From: Methylocaldum sp002005105
GTDB lineage: Bacteria > Pseudomonadota > Gammaproteobacteria > Methylococcales > Methylococcaceae
DNA: 64,000 nt
Assembly: GCF_051027545.1 (NCBI RefSeq)
Contig: NZ_CP194902.1
Coordinates: 3,596,001 to 3,660,000, forward strand
Reading direction: 5' to 3'
In this document: positions 34,885 to 44,524 of the stretch, piece by piece
Layout of the letters: every line of letters begins with the position of its first letter
Position numbering within the stretch: position 1 is the first letter of the stretch
Notes under the pieces: model-generated
The model's input: the letters and a program-made list of their open reading frames with translations, nothing else
Told to the model about the DNA's origin: nothing
Database searches by the model: none
Translations under genes and position numbers: made by a program

Positions 34885-35995
34885 CAGCCTGCCGTCCGGC
34901 GAGGAAGGCGTGCTGTGCTACGCCTTTGCCGGTTCGGTAGACGCCCATTCCGCGCAGACCCTCGGTCAGTTGAACGGCATTCCGGCCAACGCCCGCGTCA
35001 GTTTGGATTTCAAACAGGTTGAGCGGGTCAATTCAATGGGCCTGTCTCTGCTCCTCAAGCTGTTCGAACACTGGGAAAGGCAGGGTATCAAGATCGAAGT
35101 CAATAACCCCAATCGCATGGTGGCGATGCTGTTCAAGATTACGGGGCTAGGCCGTTTCCTCACCACCGATGTCAGCCTGCCGTCGGAGCGGGCCCAGCCG
35201 TCCGTGGTCAGCGCCGTACGAGCCGCACCCGAGCGTCCCGTCGAATCGGGTTCGCCGCATCCCCGGGGCAAACTGAATTTCGTGGCCAGTCTACAGGTCG
35301 GTGCTCAATTGAGCGGCTGGTACCTGCTCAACACCTATTTGCAACGGCACTTGCAGCGGGCGATCCATTTCGAGCAGCTGCCGGCGGGACATGAGATCGG
35401 CCACGAAACGGTGGACATTTTCTTCGCCAAGCCTTTCGAAGCCTGTGCCATGATTCGGCGGCAGCAGTTCGTGCCATTGCTGCGGCCCTTGGGGGAGGCC
35501 GACGAAGTAGTGATCGTCATGCGCGCCAACGACGAGCGGTCACTCGCCGACATGGGAGACGTCCGCGCAGTCACGGCTTCGCAGGGCAGTTTCGTCTACC
35601 TGCTGGGTCGTTTCCTCTGCGACGAGAACGGGCTGGACTCGTCCAAGTTCCAGCATCACTTCGCGGGCAACGAAATCAAAGCGCTGCAATTGCTTCTAAA
35701 GGAACAGTCGGATGTCTTGTTCATGCTGAAGAAGACCTATTACGGCCTGTCCAATCTCACTCGAAACAATACCCGTGTCGTGGACGAAAGCGACACCCAG
35801 TTTGCCTTCCATCTTCTTTGCGCGAGCCCGCAAATCGCCGACCTCGGGGAATCCGTCGCGAAAGTCTTTACCGGCATGGGCGACGACGAGCAGGGTAAGG
35901 GCATCCTAAAGGACATCCAGTTCGACGGCTGGTGCGTGCCGCAGGAAGGAGAGCTCGCCATGCTGATGCGGTTGTACGAGAGGTACGCGGAATAA
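34856..35995 (+). CDS. STAS domain fused to a PhnD-like substrate-binding domain
   Basis: 379 residues. Residues 1-110 form a STAS (anti-anti-sigma) domain; S60 in VERVNSMGLSLLLK is at the position phosphorylated in SpoIIAA/RsbV. After a Pro-rich linker, residues about 135-379 resemble phosphonate/phosphate ABC binding proteins (PhnD-like), but with no signal peptide, so this would be a cytoplasmic ligand-binding-like domain. It overlaps the upstream phosphatase gene by 29 nt, so the two are surely co-translated. The likely role is the switch partner dephosphorylated by the upstream PP2C. The PhnD assignment is from general pattern, less certain than STAS. Confidence 0.72.
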   Translation: MTLADSLFINSLPSGEEGVLCYAFAGSVDAHSAQTLGQLNGIPANARVSLDFKQVERVNSMGLSLLLKLFEHWERQGIKIEVNNPNRMVAMLFKITGLGRFLTTDVSLPSERAQPSVVSAVRAAPERPVESGSPHPRGKLNFVASLQVGAQLSGWYLLNTYLQRHLQRAIHFEQLPAGHEIGHETVDIFFAKPFEACAMIRRQQFVPLLRPLGEADEVVIVMRANDERSLADMGDVRAVTASQGSFVYLLGRFLCDENGLDSSKFQHHFAGNEIKALQLLLKEQSDVLFMLKKTYYGLSNLTRNNTRVVDESDTQFAFHLLCASPQIADLGESVAKVFTGMGDDEQGKGILKDIQFDGWCVPQEGELAMLMRLYERYAE

Positions 35996-36079
35996 GCGGA
36001 GCGCTGCCCAGTTTTTGATCTTCGGGCCGGATACAGCATGCACGCCGTCTGATCCGAGGAGGGCTTTTTCGGAATTTCC

Positions 36080-36290
36080 CCAGCGAAGTAAGTCGGCAAT
36101 CCTTTGCCGACGTACCCGCTTGCCGACCTGTTACGTCGGGAAAGGATTCCCGACCTACGTCAGTTGGGTGGCTCCTGTCGCGGCCCGTTTGCGATTGAAA
36201 AGGGCCATGGAAGGGTGGTTAGGTGCGCCTTGAAAGACCGGATTTGCGCCGGCAGGTTTAGACGCGCACCGTAACCCACCGAGGGGGCGT
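36080..36290. repeat. REP-type repeats and partial GGGTTA repeat
   Basis: Contains AAGTCGGCAATCCTTTGCCGACG, then TACGTCGGGAAAGGATTCCCGACC in the facing orientation, and downstream GCGCACCGTAACCCACCGAG, a fragment of the GGGTGGGTTA family. It separates the STAS gene from the convergent recQ. Confidence 0.65.
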
Positions 36291-36295
36291 TCACT

Positions 36296-38449
36296 CTATG
36301 CCTCGGAGTCAGGCGAGTTACGCAGCCTGTCGTAATAGGCCCGCACGCAACGAAGCACTTCATAGCTGTATTTGCCGTTCAGCGCCTGGTATAGCGGCTT
36401 GAGGGCGCGCCGTTGGTCTTCCGGCAGGCTCTGCCACGCTGCTTCTATTTCTCCGATTTCCGAATCGCTCAAACCCACCACCTCGCCGAGTTCCACGGCC
36501 CCGGTTTCGATGGCCCTGGCCAGATGGCCGTAGACGGTCGAAATCGTCAATCCGCGCTGATAAGCGATCTGTTCGGCGTTCATGCCGAGCCGGAATAGCG
36601 CCAGGCTTTCGTCTGCCGTCGTGCTGGCGGTCGAGGCCGAACCGTCGCCGCTTCCGTGCTCCAGGATGACCGACAGAAACTCGTCGCCGTAGAGCTCCAG
36701 CTTGCGTTCGCCGATGCCCGCCAGGCGGCTCATTTCGGTGCGGCTGGTCGGTCTCGACTGGACCATTTCCATCAGAACGGCGTCCTGAAAAATCACGTAA
36801 GCAGGCACGTCCTGCTCCTCGGCCAGCGTGCGCCGCAAGGCGCGCAAGGCTTGCCAGAGACGCTCGTCTTCCGGGTTGGAAAAGCGCTCGACGGCCTGGC
36901 GTCGGCCGCTCGAGGCCTCCTTGTAACTGTCCCGCCTTAGCCGAAGGTCGACTTCGCTGCGCAGTACCGGGCGGCATTCCTCGGTCAGACGGAGTGCGCC
37001 GTGAGCCTCCCAGTCCACCGTCAAATAGCCTTGGGCGATGATCTGACGGAATACCGAGAGCCACTGTTTCTCGTCCATGGCGTGACCGATGCCGAAGGTG
37101 CTGAGCCTGTCGTGACCCAGCCGCTGTATTCTCTCGTTGGACTTGCCGCGCAGTACGTCGATGATGTGGTGAACGCCGAAGCGCTGGCCGGTGCGGTAGA
37201 CGCAGGACAATGCCTTGCGGGCGGCGTCGGTGCCGTCCCAGGTGTCCGGCGGGTTGAGGCAGTTGTCGCAATTGCCGCAGGGTTTGTCGGAGATTTCGCC
37301 GAAGTAGCGGAGCAACGCTTGCCGACGGCAACCGGTCAGCTCGCAGAAGCCGAGCATCGAATCGAGTTTGTGGCGCTCGACCCGTTTATGCAGTTCATCC
37401 GCTTGGGAGGCCTCCACCATTTGCCGCAAGGTGATCACATCCTGCAAGCCGTAAATCATCCAGGCATTGGCCGGCAAGCCGTCGCGTCCCGCGCGTCCGG
37501 TCTCCTGATAATAAGCCTCGAGGCTCTTGGGCAGGTCGAGGTGCGCGACGAAACGGACATTGGGTTTATCTATGCCCATGCCGAAGGCGATCGTCGCCAC
37601 GACGATCACGCCTTCCTCCATCAGAAATCGCCGCTGGTTTTTCTGGCGTTCCTCGGCGGAAAGGCCGGCATGGTAGGGCAGGGCGGAGAATCCTTGAGCG
37701 CGGAGCCATTCCGCGGTCGATTCCACCTTTTTTCGCGACAGGCAGTAAACGATGCCGGCATCTCCCGGATGTTCGTTTCGGAGAAACTGAACCAGCTGCC
37801 GGCGCGCGTCCTGCTTGGGCGATATCCGGTAGCGTATGTTGGGCCGGTCGAAACCGCTGCAAAAGACCCTGGCCTCCTGCAGTCCGAGGCGCTCGACGAT
37901 CTCCTGCCGGGTCCGCTCGTCGGCGGTGGCGGTCAAGCCGATTCTGGGAATGCCGGGAAAACGTTCGTGCAGCAAGGAGAGCTGCCAGTAATCGGCGCGG
38001 AAGTCGTGGCCCCACTGGGACACGCAGTGCGCTTCGTCGATGGCGAAAAGGCTGACTTCGGCCCGCCCGATGAGCGCCTGCACGCGCTCGGTCAAGAGAC
38101 GTTCGGGCGCGACGTAGAGGAGGTCCAGTTGGCCGTCCAGAAAGTTCCGCTCGACCTGGCGCTGTGTGTCGTAAGCCAGGGTGGAATTCAGAAAGGCGGC
38201 TCGAACGCCGAGTTGGAGCAGGGTTTCGACCTGATCCTGCATCAGGGCGATCAGGGGCGAGACCACGACGCCCGTACCGGGGCGGATTAGCGCGGGAATC
38301 TGGTAGCAGAGCGACTTGCCGCCGCCGGTGGGCATCAGCACCAGCGCATCGCCCCCTGCCGTCAGATGATCGATGACGGCGCGCTGCTGGCCGCGAAACC
38401 GTTCGTAGCCAAAGACGCTGCGCAGGACCTGAAGGGGGTCTTTCGGCAT
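36296..38449 (-). CDS. recQ: ATP-dependent DNA helicase RecQ
   Basis: 717 residues from ATG 38449 (MPKDPLQVLRSVFGYERFRG); the frame stays open further upstream only through overlap with purK. Helicase motifs: LMPTGGGKSLCYQIP (Walker A), IDEAHCVSQWGHDFR (DEAH), motif V/VI QETGRAGRDGLPA. The zinc subdomain is GNCDNCLNPPD, then RQC and HRDC domains (LARAL-type WQALRALRRTLAEEQ...). An extra C-terminal 80 residues with a helix-turn-helix-like MNAEQIAYQRGLTISTVYGH make it longer than E. coli RecQ (609). It is last in a purE-purK-recQ order. Confidence 0.94.
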   Translation of the reverse strand: MPKDPLQVLRSVFGYERFRGQQRAVIDHLTAGGDALVLMPTGGGKSLCYQIPALIRPGTGVVVSPLIALMQDQVETLLQLGVRAAFLNSTLAYDTQRQVERNFLDGQLDLLYVAPERLLTERVQALIGRAEVSLFAIDEAHCVSQWGHDFRADYWQLSLLHERFPGIPRIGLTATADERTRQEIVERLGLQEARVFCSGFDRPNIRYRISPKQDARRQLVQFLRNEHPGDAGIVYCLSRKKVESTAEWLRAQGFSALPYHAGLSAEERQKNQRRFLMEEGVIVVATIAFGMGIDKPNVRFVAHLDLPKSLEAYYQETGRAGRDGLPANAWMIYGLQDVITLRQMVEASQADELHKRVERHKLDSMLGFCELTGCRRQALLRYFGEISDKPCGNCDNCLNPPDTWDGTDAARKALSCVYRTGQRFGVHHIIDVLRGKSNERIQRLGHDRLSTFGIGHAMDEKQWLSVFRQIIAQGYLTVDWEAHGALRLTEECRPVLRSEVDLRLRRDSYKEASSGRRQAVERFSNPEDERLWQALRALRRTLAEEQDVPAYVIFQDAVLMEMVQSRPTSRTEMSRLAGIGERKLELYGDEFLSVILEHGSGDGSASTASTTADESLALFRLGMNAEQIAYQRGLTISTVYGHLARAIETGAVELGEVVGLSDSEIGEIEAAWQSLPEDQRRALKPLYQALNGKYSYEVLRCVRAYYDRLRNSPDSEA

Positions 38450-38484
38450 GATCCGCCAGCTTGCCGGAAGCGCCGCTTTTCCGG

Positions 38485-39615
38485 CTAAGCCTGGAGCATC
38501 TGTTTCAGTTCCAGTGCCTGGGACAAAGCGGCTTCCACGTTTTCGGCCAGCACGTTGAAATGTCCCATTTTGCGGCCGATGCGGGCAGTCTTCTTGCCGT
38601 AAAGATGGAGCTTGACGTTGGGCTGACTCAAGAGCTTGTCCCAGGCCGGCTCGTCGTCTCGCCAGATATCGCCCAGAAGATTGACCATCACCACCGGACT
38701 CAGCAAGCGGGTATCCGCGGGCGGCAATCCGCACAAGGTGCGGACTTGTTGTTCGAACTGGCTGGCGGCGCAGGCATCCAGCGTATAGTGGCCGCTGTTG
38801 TGGGGGCGCGGGGCGATTTCATTGATGACCAGGTCGTCGTTGTCCAGCACGAAGAATTCCACCGCCAGGACGCCGATATAGTCCATGGCTTGAGCGAGCT
38901 TAAGCGCCATGTCTTGCGCGTGTGTCGCGACGGCCGGCGCAACCCTGGCCGGCACGATGCTGACGTCGAGAATTCCCGATTCGTGCTGGTTTTCCGCCAC
39001 GGGGAAGCAGACTACTTCGGTCGGCGAAGAACGGGCGATGATGACCGAAATCTCGGTTTTTAGATTCAGTTGCCGCTCCAGTACGCAAGACTTTCCGCCC
39101 AGTTCGGCGAATGCGGCTTTCGCTTCCTCGACGGTTTTCACCCGGATTTGGCCCTTGCCGTCGTAGCCGAGCCGCGCCAGCTTCAGAATGCCGGGCAAGT
39201 GGTCCGCCAGATTCCGATCCAGGTCGGTGGCGGTCTCGATCGCGAGAAACGGAGCGACTCCGAGCCCTGCCCCGGAAATGTATCGCTTTTCCGCGATACG
39301 GTCCTGAGCGATCGAAACGCATTCCGCCGAAGGGCTTACCCGTACGCGCTGTGCCAGGTAGCTGAGGCTTTCGGCCGGGACATTCTCGAATTCCGTGGTG
39401 ACCGCGGCGCAGGTTTCGGCGAGTCTGTCGAGAGCCGCCCGGTCATCGTAGGCAGCGCGGATGTGCACATCGGCCAATCCGCCGGCCGGACTGTCGCCGT
39501 CGGGATCCAGTACGGTGACGCGATAGCCCATGGCCCGCGCCGCCATGGTGAACATGCGGCCCAATTGACCACCGCCCAGGATGCCGAGCATGGCATTCGG
39601 TAGAATGTGTTTCAT
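38485..39615 (-). CDS. purK: N5-carboxyaminoimidazole ribonucleotide synthase
   Basis: 376 residues, ATP-grasp fold. The N-terminal GILGGGQLGRMFTMAARAMGY is typical of PurK, and the ATP-grasp core includes ILKLARLGYDGKGQ and EIAPRPHNSGHYTLDAC. It makes N5-CAIR from AIR, bicarbonate and ATP in purine synthesis. purE lies 113 nt upstream on the same strand, giving the common purEK pair, and recQ follows after 35 nt. Confidence 0.96.
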   Translation of the reverse strand: MKHILPNAMLGILGGGQLGRMFTMAARAMGYRVTVLDPDGDSPAGGLADVHIRAAYDDRAALDRLAETCAAVTTEFENVPAESLSYLAQRVRVSPSAECVSIAQDRIAEKRYISGAGLGVAPFLAIETATDLDRNLADHLPGILKLARLGYDGKGQIRVKTVEEAKAAFAELGGKSCVLERQLNLKTEISVIIARSSPTEVVCFPVAENQHESGILDVSIVPARVAPAVATHAQDMALKLAQAMDYIGVLAVEFFVLDNDDLVINEIAPRPHNSGHYTLDACAASQFEQQVRTLCGLPPADTRLLSPVVMVNLLGDIWRDDEPAWDKLLSQPNVKLHLYGKKTARIGRKMGHFNVLAENVEAALSQALELKQMLQA

Positions 39616-39728
39616 CGTCGATAGGGTTAATGTGGAACTACGGGAACGGGTCGATAGACGACAGCCGTTCTTATTCTAGTTAGCTTCAGGACGTCCTGTT
39701 TCGGAAAATCAGCGGCCTGCTTTCGGCA

Positions 39729-40217
39729 TCATTCGATTTCCGGCAGCGTCAGCCCCAGCACGGCTTCCGTTTGCCGAAGGCGATAAGCCTTGAGTTTGGC
39801 GGCCAAGTCCGAATCGTGAACGGCTAGCAGCGCCACCGCGAACAGACCGGCATTCACCGCGCCCGGTTCGCCGATGGCGAAGGTCGCGACCGGTATGCCC
39901 TTGGGCATCTGGACGATGGAGTACAGGGAGTCCTTGCCTTTCATGTATGTCGTCGGCACCGGAACGCCCAGCACGGGCAGGTGGGTTTTCGCCGCCATCA
40001 TGCCGGGCAGATGCGCCGCGCCTCCAGCCCCGGCGATGATGCATTTGAGTCCGCGATCGGCCGCCGTTTCGGCGTATTGAAACAACAAATCCGGCGTCCG
40101 GTGAGCGGAAACCACCTTCGTTTCGAACGGGACATTGAAATCTTTCAACTGACGGGCGGCATGCTGCATGATCTCCCAGTCGCTATTGCTGCCCATGATG
40201 ATGCCGACGTGAACCAT
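39729..40217 (-). CDS. purE: N5-carboxyaminoimidazole ribonucleotide mutase
   Basis: 162 residues from ATG 40217 (MVHVGIIMGSNSDWEIM); an upstream in-frame ATG adds 18 non-family residues. The active-site motifs MGSNSDW, SAHRTPD and AGAGGAAHLPGMMA are intact. It converts N5-CAIR to CAIR. It is the first gene of the purE-purK-recQ series. Confidence 0.96.
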   Translation of the reverse strand: MVHVGIIMGSNSDWEIMQHAARQLKDFNVPFETKVVSAHRTPDLLFQYAETAADRGLKCIIAGAGGAAHLPGMMAAKTHLPVLGVPVPTTYMKGKDSLYSIVQMPKGIPVATFAIGEPGAVNAGLFAVALLAVHDSDLAAKLKAYRLRQTEAVLGLTLPEIE

Positions 40218-40324
40218 TGAATATCCGGTCTTTCCAATCAAAAAAGCGATTTTATCCCGATTCCTCGCCACGCGCTAAGACGAAGGCACGCATATCGGGC
40301 TTCCTTCCTCTGGAAAAATAAACC

Positions 40325-41065
40325 TTGAGCACAAAAACCACAATCGATCCCGCCGAGGCGGCGCATTTCGACCGGCTGGCCCATGCCTGGTGGGACCCCG
40401 ACGGCCCATTCTGGCCCTTGCATCGCCTCAATCGGCTTCGAGCCGGTTACATCTCCGAGCGTTTGAGCGCACGCTTCGGTCGCAGCGCGAATCGAGCTGT
40501 GCCGCTTCAGGGGATTCGTCTCTTGGACATCGGCTGCGGCGGAGGGTTGCTGAGCGAAGCGATGGCGCGGCTCGGCGCGGAGGTGCACGGCGTCGACATG
40601 GTGGAAAAGAATATCCGCATCGCGCAGCAGCATGCAGAAGCGAGCGGTCTGGCGATCCGGTACACCTGCGGCACCGCGGAAGGTTTGGCCGAACAGGGCG
40701 AATCGTACGATGCCGTCTTGAATCTCGAAGTCGTCGAGCACGTGGCCGATTTGCCGCTCTTCATGAGCGCCTGCGGCCGATTGGTCCGGCCCGGAGGGCT
40801 GATGGTCATCGGCACGCTCAACCGGACGGCCGCATCCTTTCTTACCGCGATCGTCGGCGCCGAATACGTGCTGCGCTGGCTCCCCAAGGGAACCCATCAT
40901 TGGCGGAAGTTTCCGAAACCGGACGAATTGGAAGGCATGCTTCTCGAAAGCGGCATGCGTGTTTTCGATCGCACCGGCGTCAAGATCGATCCCTTTACTC
41001 GGAAATTCAGGCTAAGTCCCGGAATGAGCGTCAACTACATGCTGGTCGCCGAAAAATCCGGCTGA
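40325..41065 (+). CDS. ubiG: Ubiquinone biosynthesis O-methyltransferase UbiG
   Basis: 246 residues from a TTG start. The opening DPAEAAHFDRLAHAWWDPDGPFWPLHRLN matches the UbiG N-terminus, with the typical W-W-D-P-x-G. Motif I is LLDIGCGGGLLSEAMARLGA; LNLEVVEHV and the GTHHWRKF segment also fit. It performs both O-methylation steps in ubiquinone synthesis at the membrane surface. It is divergent from purE. Confidence 0.93.
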   Translation: MSTKTTIDPAEAAHFDRLAHAWWDPDGPFWPLHRLNRLRAGYISERLSARFGRSANRAVPLQGIRLLDIGCGGGLLSEAMARLGAEVHGVDMVEKNIRIAQQHAEASGLAIRYTCGTAEGLAEQGESYDAVLNLEVVEHVADLPLFMSACGRLVRPGGLMVIGTLNRTAASFLTAIVGAEYVLRWLPKGTHHWRKFPKPDELEGMLLESGMRVFDRTGVKIDPFTRKFRLSPGMSVNYMLVAEKSG

Positions 41066-41352
41066 TCGGCGGCGTTGCAAAGAGTTCCGCAGCCCAATCC
41101 GGATGGGTTGCCAGAGGCAAAATAAGTTGACCTCTCCCGGCAATTACTTTAAGAAGGTGCGGGGGTCGTTACGCCGGGCCAGAAAATTTTGTCAATTATC
41201 GAGACATAGATTGTGAATTTCTCATTGTCGCACGCAAGTTAGCTATTTCCGTCCCACCAGGAACGGGACTTCTGGCGCCCTGTTTTCGCCCTCTTGAACA
41301 AAAACAACGTTCGTAATTGTTGCGCTCGATAGCGCTAGGAGGAGTACGTTTT
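41066..41352. other. Intergenic region upstream of pntA
   Basis: Nearly 290 bp without a gene. It holds AT-rich tracts suitable for a promoter and a small GCGCTCGATAGCGC stem just before the pntA ribosome binding site AGGAGG. Nothing else was recognised. Confidence 0.5.
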
Positions 41353-42915
41353 ATGCGAATTGGGGTTCCCAAAGAAATACACGCCGGAGAGAAGCGTGTT
41401 GCAACCGTGCCGGAGGTGGCCGAAAAACTCATGAAACTCGGTTTCTCGGTGACCGTGGAAACCGGGGCCGGCGACAGCGCCAACTTTTCCGACGATGCCT
41501 ACCGCGAAGTCGGCTGCGACATCGCCGATGATGCTAAATCCTTATGGGCCGGCTCGGACATCGTGCTCAAGGTGCGTGGTCCTCAAGTCCATCCCGAACT
41601 GGCCGTGGATGAAGTCGACTATTTGCGCGAGGGCGGCAATCTCATCAGCTTTATCTGGCCGGCCCAGAACCCCGATCTCATGGAACGGCTCGCGGCCAAG
41701 AAAGCCACTGTGCTGGCGATGGACAGCGTGCCCCGCATTTCCCGCGCGCAGAAGCTGGACGCCTTGAGTTCCATGGCGAATATCGCCGGCTACCGCGCAG
41801 TGATCGAGGCGGCCCAGCATTTCGGGCGGTTCTTCACGGGACAGGTGACCGCCGCCGGCAAAGTGCCGCCGGCGAAAGTATTCGTCATCGGCTGCGGCGT
41901 CGCCGGGTTGGCCGCCCTCGGCGCGGCGAACGGTCTCGGCGCCATCGTCCGGGCAACGGATACCCGCCCGGAAGTCAAAGACCAAGTCAAATCCATGGGC
42001 GCAGAGTTCGTGGAAGTCAACTATCAGGAGGAGGGCACCGGCGTCGGCGGCTATGCCAAAGTGATGAGCGAGGGCTACCAAAAGGCCCAAAAGGAAATGA
42101 TCGCCCGCCAGTGCATGGACGTGGACATCGTCATCACGACCGCGCTGATTCCGGGCAAGCCCGCGCCCACACTGATCACCGCGGGAATGGTGGAATCCAT
42201 GAAACCCGGCAGCGTCATCGTCGACCTGGCGGCCGAGCAGGGCGGCAACTGCGAGCTGACGGTCCCGGGCGAAGTCGTCGTCCGACACGGCGTCACCATC
42301 ATCGGCTATGCCGATCTGCCCAGCCGGCTTGCCCGTCAGTCCAGCACGCTGTACGCCACCAACCTTCTGAGACTGATGGAAGAGCTGTGCCCGAACAAGG
42401 ACGGCACGATCGACGTCAACATGGAGGACGAGGTCATACGCGGAACCACGGTGATCAAGGAGGGGGAAATTACCTGGCCGCCGCCACCGCCGAAAATCAC
42501 CGCAGCCCCGGCAGGCGCCACCCCGGCACCGCCGGTCGAAATCAAGAAGGCGGAAAAGAAGCCGCTGCTGCCCGCCTGGGCGCAAACCGGCATCACGCTG
42601 GGCGTGGCGGGTCTCCTGTTCTACGGCCTCGGTTCTGTGGCTCCGGCGGCGTTCATGTCCCACTTCACCGTTTTCGTGCTGGCCTGTTTCGTGGGCTACA
42701 TGGTGATCTGGAACGTCACCCCGGCTCTGCACACTCCGCTCATGAGCGTCACCAACGCCATTTCGAGCATCATCGCCATCGGCGCCTTGATCCAGATTTC
42801 CTCGCCCGGTGTGTTGATCACCATCTTGGCGGGGCTCGCCATCGTTCTGACCTCGGTCAACATGGCCGGCGGTTTCTGGGTCACCCAGCGCATGCTGCGC
42901 ATGTTCAGAAGATAA
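41353..42915 (+). CDS. pntA: NAD(P) transhydrogenase subunit alpha
   Basis: 520 residues from ATG 41353, which has an AGGAGG ribosome binding site. The N-terminal domain I binds NAD(H) (MRIGVPKEIHAGEKRVATVPE; GCGVAGLAALGAANGLGA Rossmann motif; RQSSTLYATNLL). A Pro/Ala linker leads to four C-terminal membrane helices (from about 415), as in single-chain E. coli PntA (510 residues) rather than the split PntAA/PntAB form. With PntB it couples proton import to NADPH formation. It is 15 nt upstream of pntB. Confidence 0.95.
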   Translation: MRIGVPKEIHAGEKRVATVPEVAEKLMKLGFSVTVETGAGDSANFSDDAYREVGCDIADDAKSLWAGSDIVLKVRGPQVHPELAVDEVDYLREGGNLISFIWPAQNPDLMERLAAKKATVLAMDSVPRISRAQKLDALSSMANIAGYRAVIEAAQHFGRFFTGQVTAAGKVPPAKVFVIGCGVAGLAALGAANGLGAIVRATDTRPEVKDQVKSMGAEFVEVNYQEEGTGVGGYAKVMSEGYQKAQKEMIARQCMDVDIVITTALIPGKPAPTLITAGMVESMKPGSVIVDLAAEQGGNCELTVPGEVVVRHGVTIIGYADLPSRLARQSSTLYATNLLRLMEELCPNKDGTIDVNMEDEVIRGTTVIKEGEITWPPPPPKITAAPAGATPAPPVEIKKAEKKPLLPAWAQTGITLGVAGLLFYGLGSVAPAAFMSHFTVFVLACFVGYMVIWNVTPALHTPLMSVTNAISSIIAIGALIQISSPGVLITILAGLAIVLTSVNMAGGFWVTQRMLRMFRR

Positions 42916-42930
42916 GCGGAGAGAATAACA

Positions 42931-44331
42931 ATGTCAGAAGGATTAGTTACCGTTTCCTATATCGGCTCGACGATACTGTTTATCTTGAGCCTCGGGGGGC
43001 TTTCCCATCCTGAATCCGCGCGGCGCGGCAATTTCTACGGCATCCTCGGCATGGCCATCGCCATCCTCGCAACCGTGTTCGGGCCGAAGGTGACCAGCTA
43101 TGTTCCGATCATCGTCGCCATGGCTATCGGCGGCAGCGTCGGGGTCTACGCCGCGATCAAGGTCAAGATGACCGAAATGCCGGAACTCGTCGCGCTGATG
43201 CACAGCCTGGTGGGGTTGGCTGCGGTGCTGGTGGGTTATGCGAACTTCATCGATCCGACCGCTGCCTTTACCGGGGTGGAGAGAACCATTCATGAGGTGG
43301 AAATCTATCTCGGCGTTCTGATCGGCGCCGTGACCTTTTCCGGTTCGGTCATCGCATTCGGTAAGCTGTCGGGCAAGATCGACGGCAAACCCATGCTGCT
43401 TCCGGCCCGGCACTGGCTCAATCTGGGCCTTTTGATTCTAGCCATCATCTTGGGGGCCGGCTTCGTCAACGCGCAGTCCACTGCGGGCGGGTTCGTTCCG
43501 TTGCTGCTGATGACGGCCGTTGCGCTAGCTTTCGGCGTGCACATGGTCATGGCGATCGGCGGCGCCGATATGCCGGTGGTGGTGTCCATGCTCAACAGCT
43601 ACTCGGGATGGGCGGCTTCGGCCACCGGCTTCATGCTGTCCAACGATCTGCTGATCGTGACCGGCGCTCTGGTGGGTTCTTCCGGTGCGATCCTGTCCTA
43701 CATCATGTGCCGTGCCATGAACCGCCATTTCCTCTCGGTCATCGCCGGCGGGTTCGGTACCGGTACCGGCGTAGCGCCGGCGGCTGGGGCGGGGCCACAA
43801 GGCGAGGTGCAGCCGATCACACCGGAAGAAACGGCCGAACTCCTGCGCAACGCCAGCCGCGCCATTCTGGTGCCGGGCTACGGCATGGCGGTGGCTCAGG
43901 CCCAGCATACGGTGTACGAGATCACCAGGCTGCTGCGTGAAAAAGGCGTCGACGTGCGTTTCGCCATCCACCCGGTGGCGGGCCGTATGCCGGGCCATAT
44001 GAACGTGCTTTTGGCCGAGGCTAAGGTTCCTTACGACATCGTGCTGGAAATGGACGAAATCAACGAGGACTTCCCGGAGACCGACGTCGCCATGGTCATC
44101 GGTGCCAACGACATCGTGAACCCGGCGGCGCAGGAAGACCCCAACAGCCCCATCGCCGGCATGCCGGTTCTGGAGGTCTGGAAGGCGAAAACCTCGATCG
44201 TCATGAAGCGCTCGATGGCGTCCGGCTATGCCGGCGTCGACAATCCGCTGTTCTACAAGGAGAACAATCGGATGCTGTTCGGCGACGCCAAGAAGATGCT
44301 GGACGAGGTGCTGAAGCACTTGCAGGGGTAG
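42931..44331 (+). CDS. pntB: NAD(P) transhydrogenase subunit beta
   Basis: 466 residues. Nine or so membrane helices fill the first 270 residues, followed by the NADP(H)-binding domain III (about 285-466) with VPGYGMAVAQAQHTVYEI, HPVAGRMPGHMNVLLAEA and IGANDIVNPAAQ. It pairs with PntA in the inner-membrane transhydrogenase. Ends about 190 bp before the convergent porin gene. Confidence 0.96.
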   Translation: MSEGLVTVSYIGSTILFILSLGGLSHPESARRGNFYGILGMAIAILATVFGPKVTSYVPIIVAMAIGGSVGVYAAIKVKMTEMPELVALMHSLVGLAAVLVGYANFIDPTAAFTGVERTIHEVEIYLGVLIGAVTFSGSVIAFGKLSGKIDGKPMLLPARHWLNLGLLILAIILGAGFVNAQSTAGGFVPLLLMTAVALAFGVHMVMAIGGADMPVVVSMLNSYSGWAASATGFMLSNDLLIVTGALVGSSGAILSYIMCRAMNRHFLSVIAGGFGTGTGVAPAAGAGPQGEVQPITPEETAELLRNASRAILVPGYGMAVAQAQHTVYEITRLLREKGVDVRFAIHPVAGRMPGHMNVLLAEAKVPYDIVLEMDEINEDFPETDVAMVIGANDIVNPAAQEDPNSPIAGMPVLEVWKAKTSIVMKRSMASGYAGVDNPLFYKENNRMLFGDAKKMLDEVLKHLQG

Positions 44332-44344
44332 AAATACCGGTTTG

Positions 44345-44512
44345 CGTAGAATGGATTTCCCATGCGGCGCATTACGCTAAAGCTAATGCGCCCTACGCGA
44401 GCTCAAGCACTTGCAAGGATAAATGTAAATGACCGTAGGATGTGGCGACGTAGGAGCCGCATCTGTCGCGATCGATGCGGTTCGAATACTCACCGCATCC
44501 TACGGCCTTAAA
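44345..44512. repeat. Palindromic repeats GCGCATTA...TAATGCGC and CCGTAGGATG...CATCCTACGG
   Basis: Two foldable units lie between the convergent pntB and porin genes: GGCGCATTACGCTAAAGCTAATGCGCCC, and CCGTAGGATGTGG facing CACCGCATCCTACGG. They may act as a shared transcription end, but no T tract is present. Confidence 0.6.
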
Positions 44513-44524
44513 TTCCCAGCTTTC

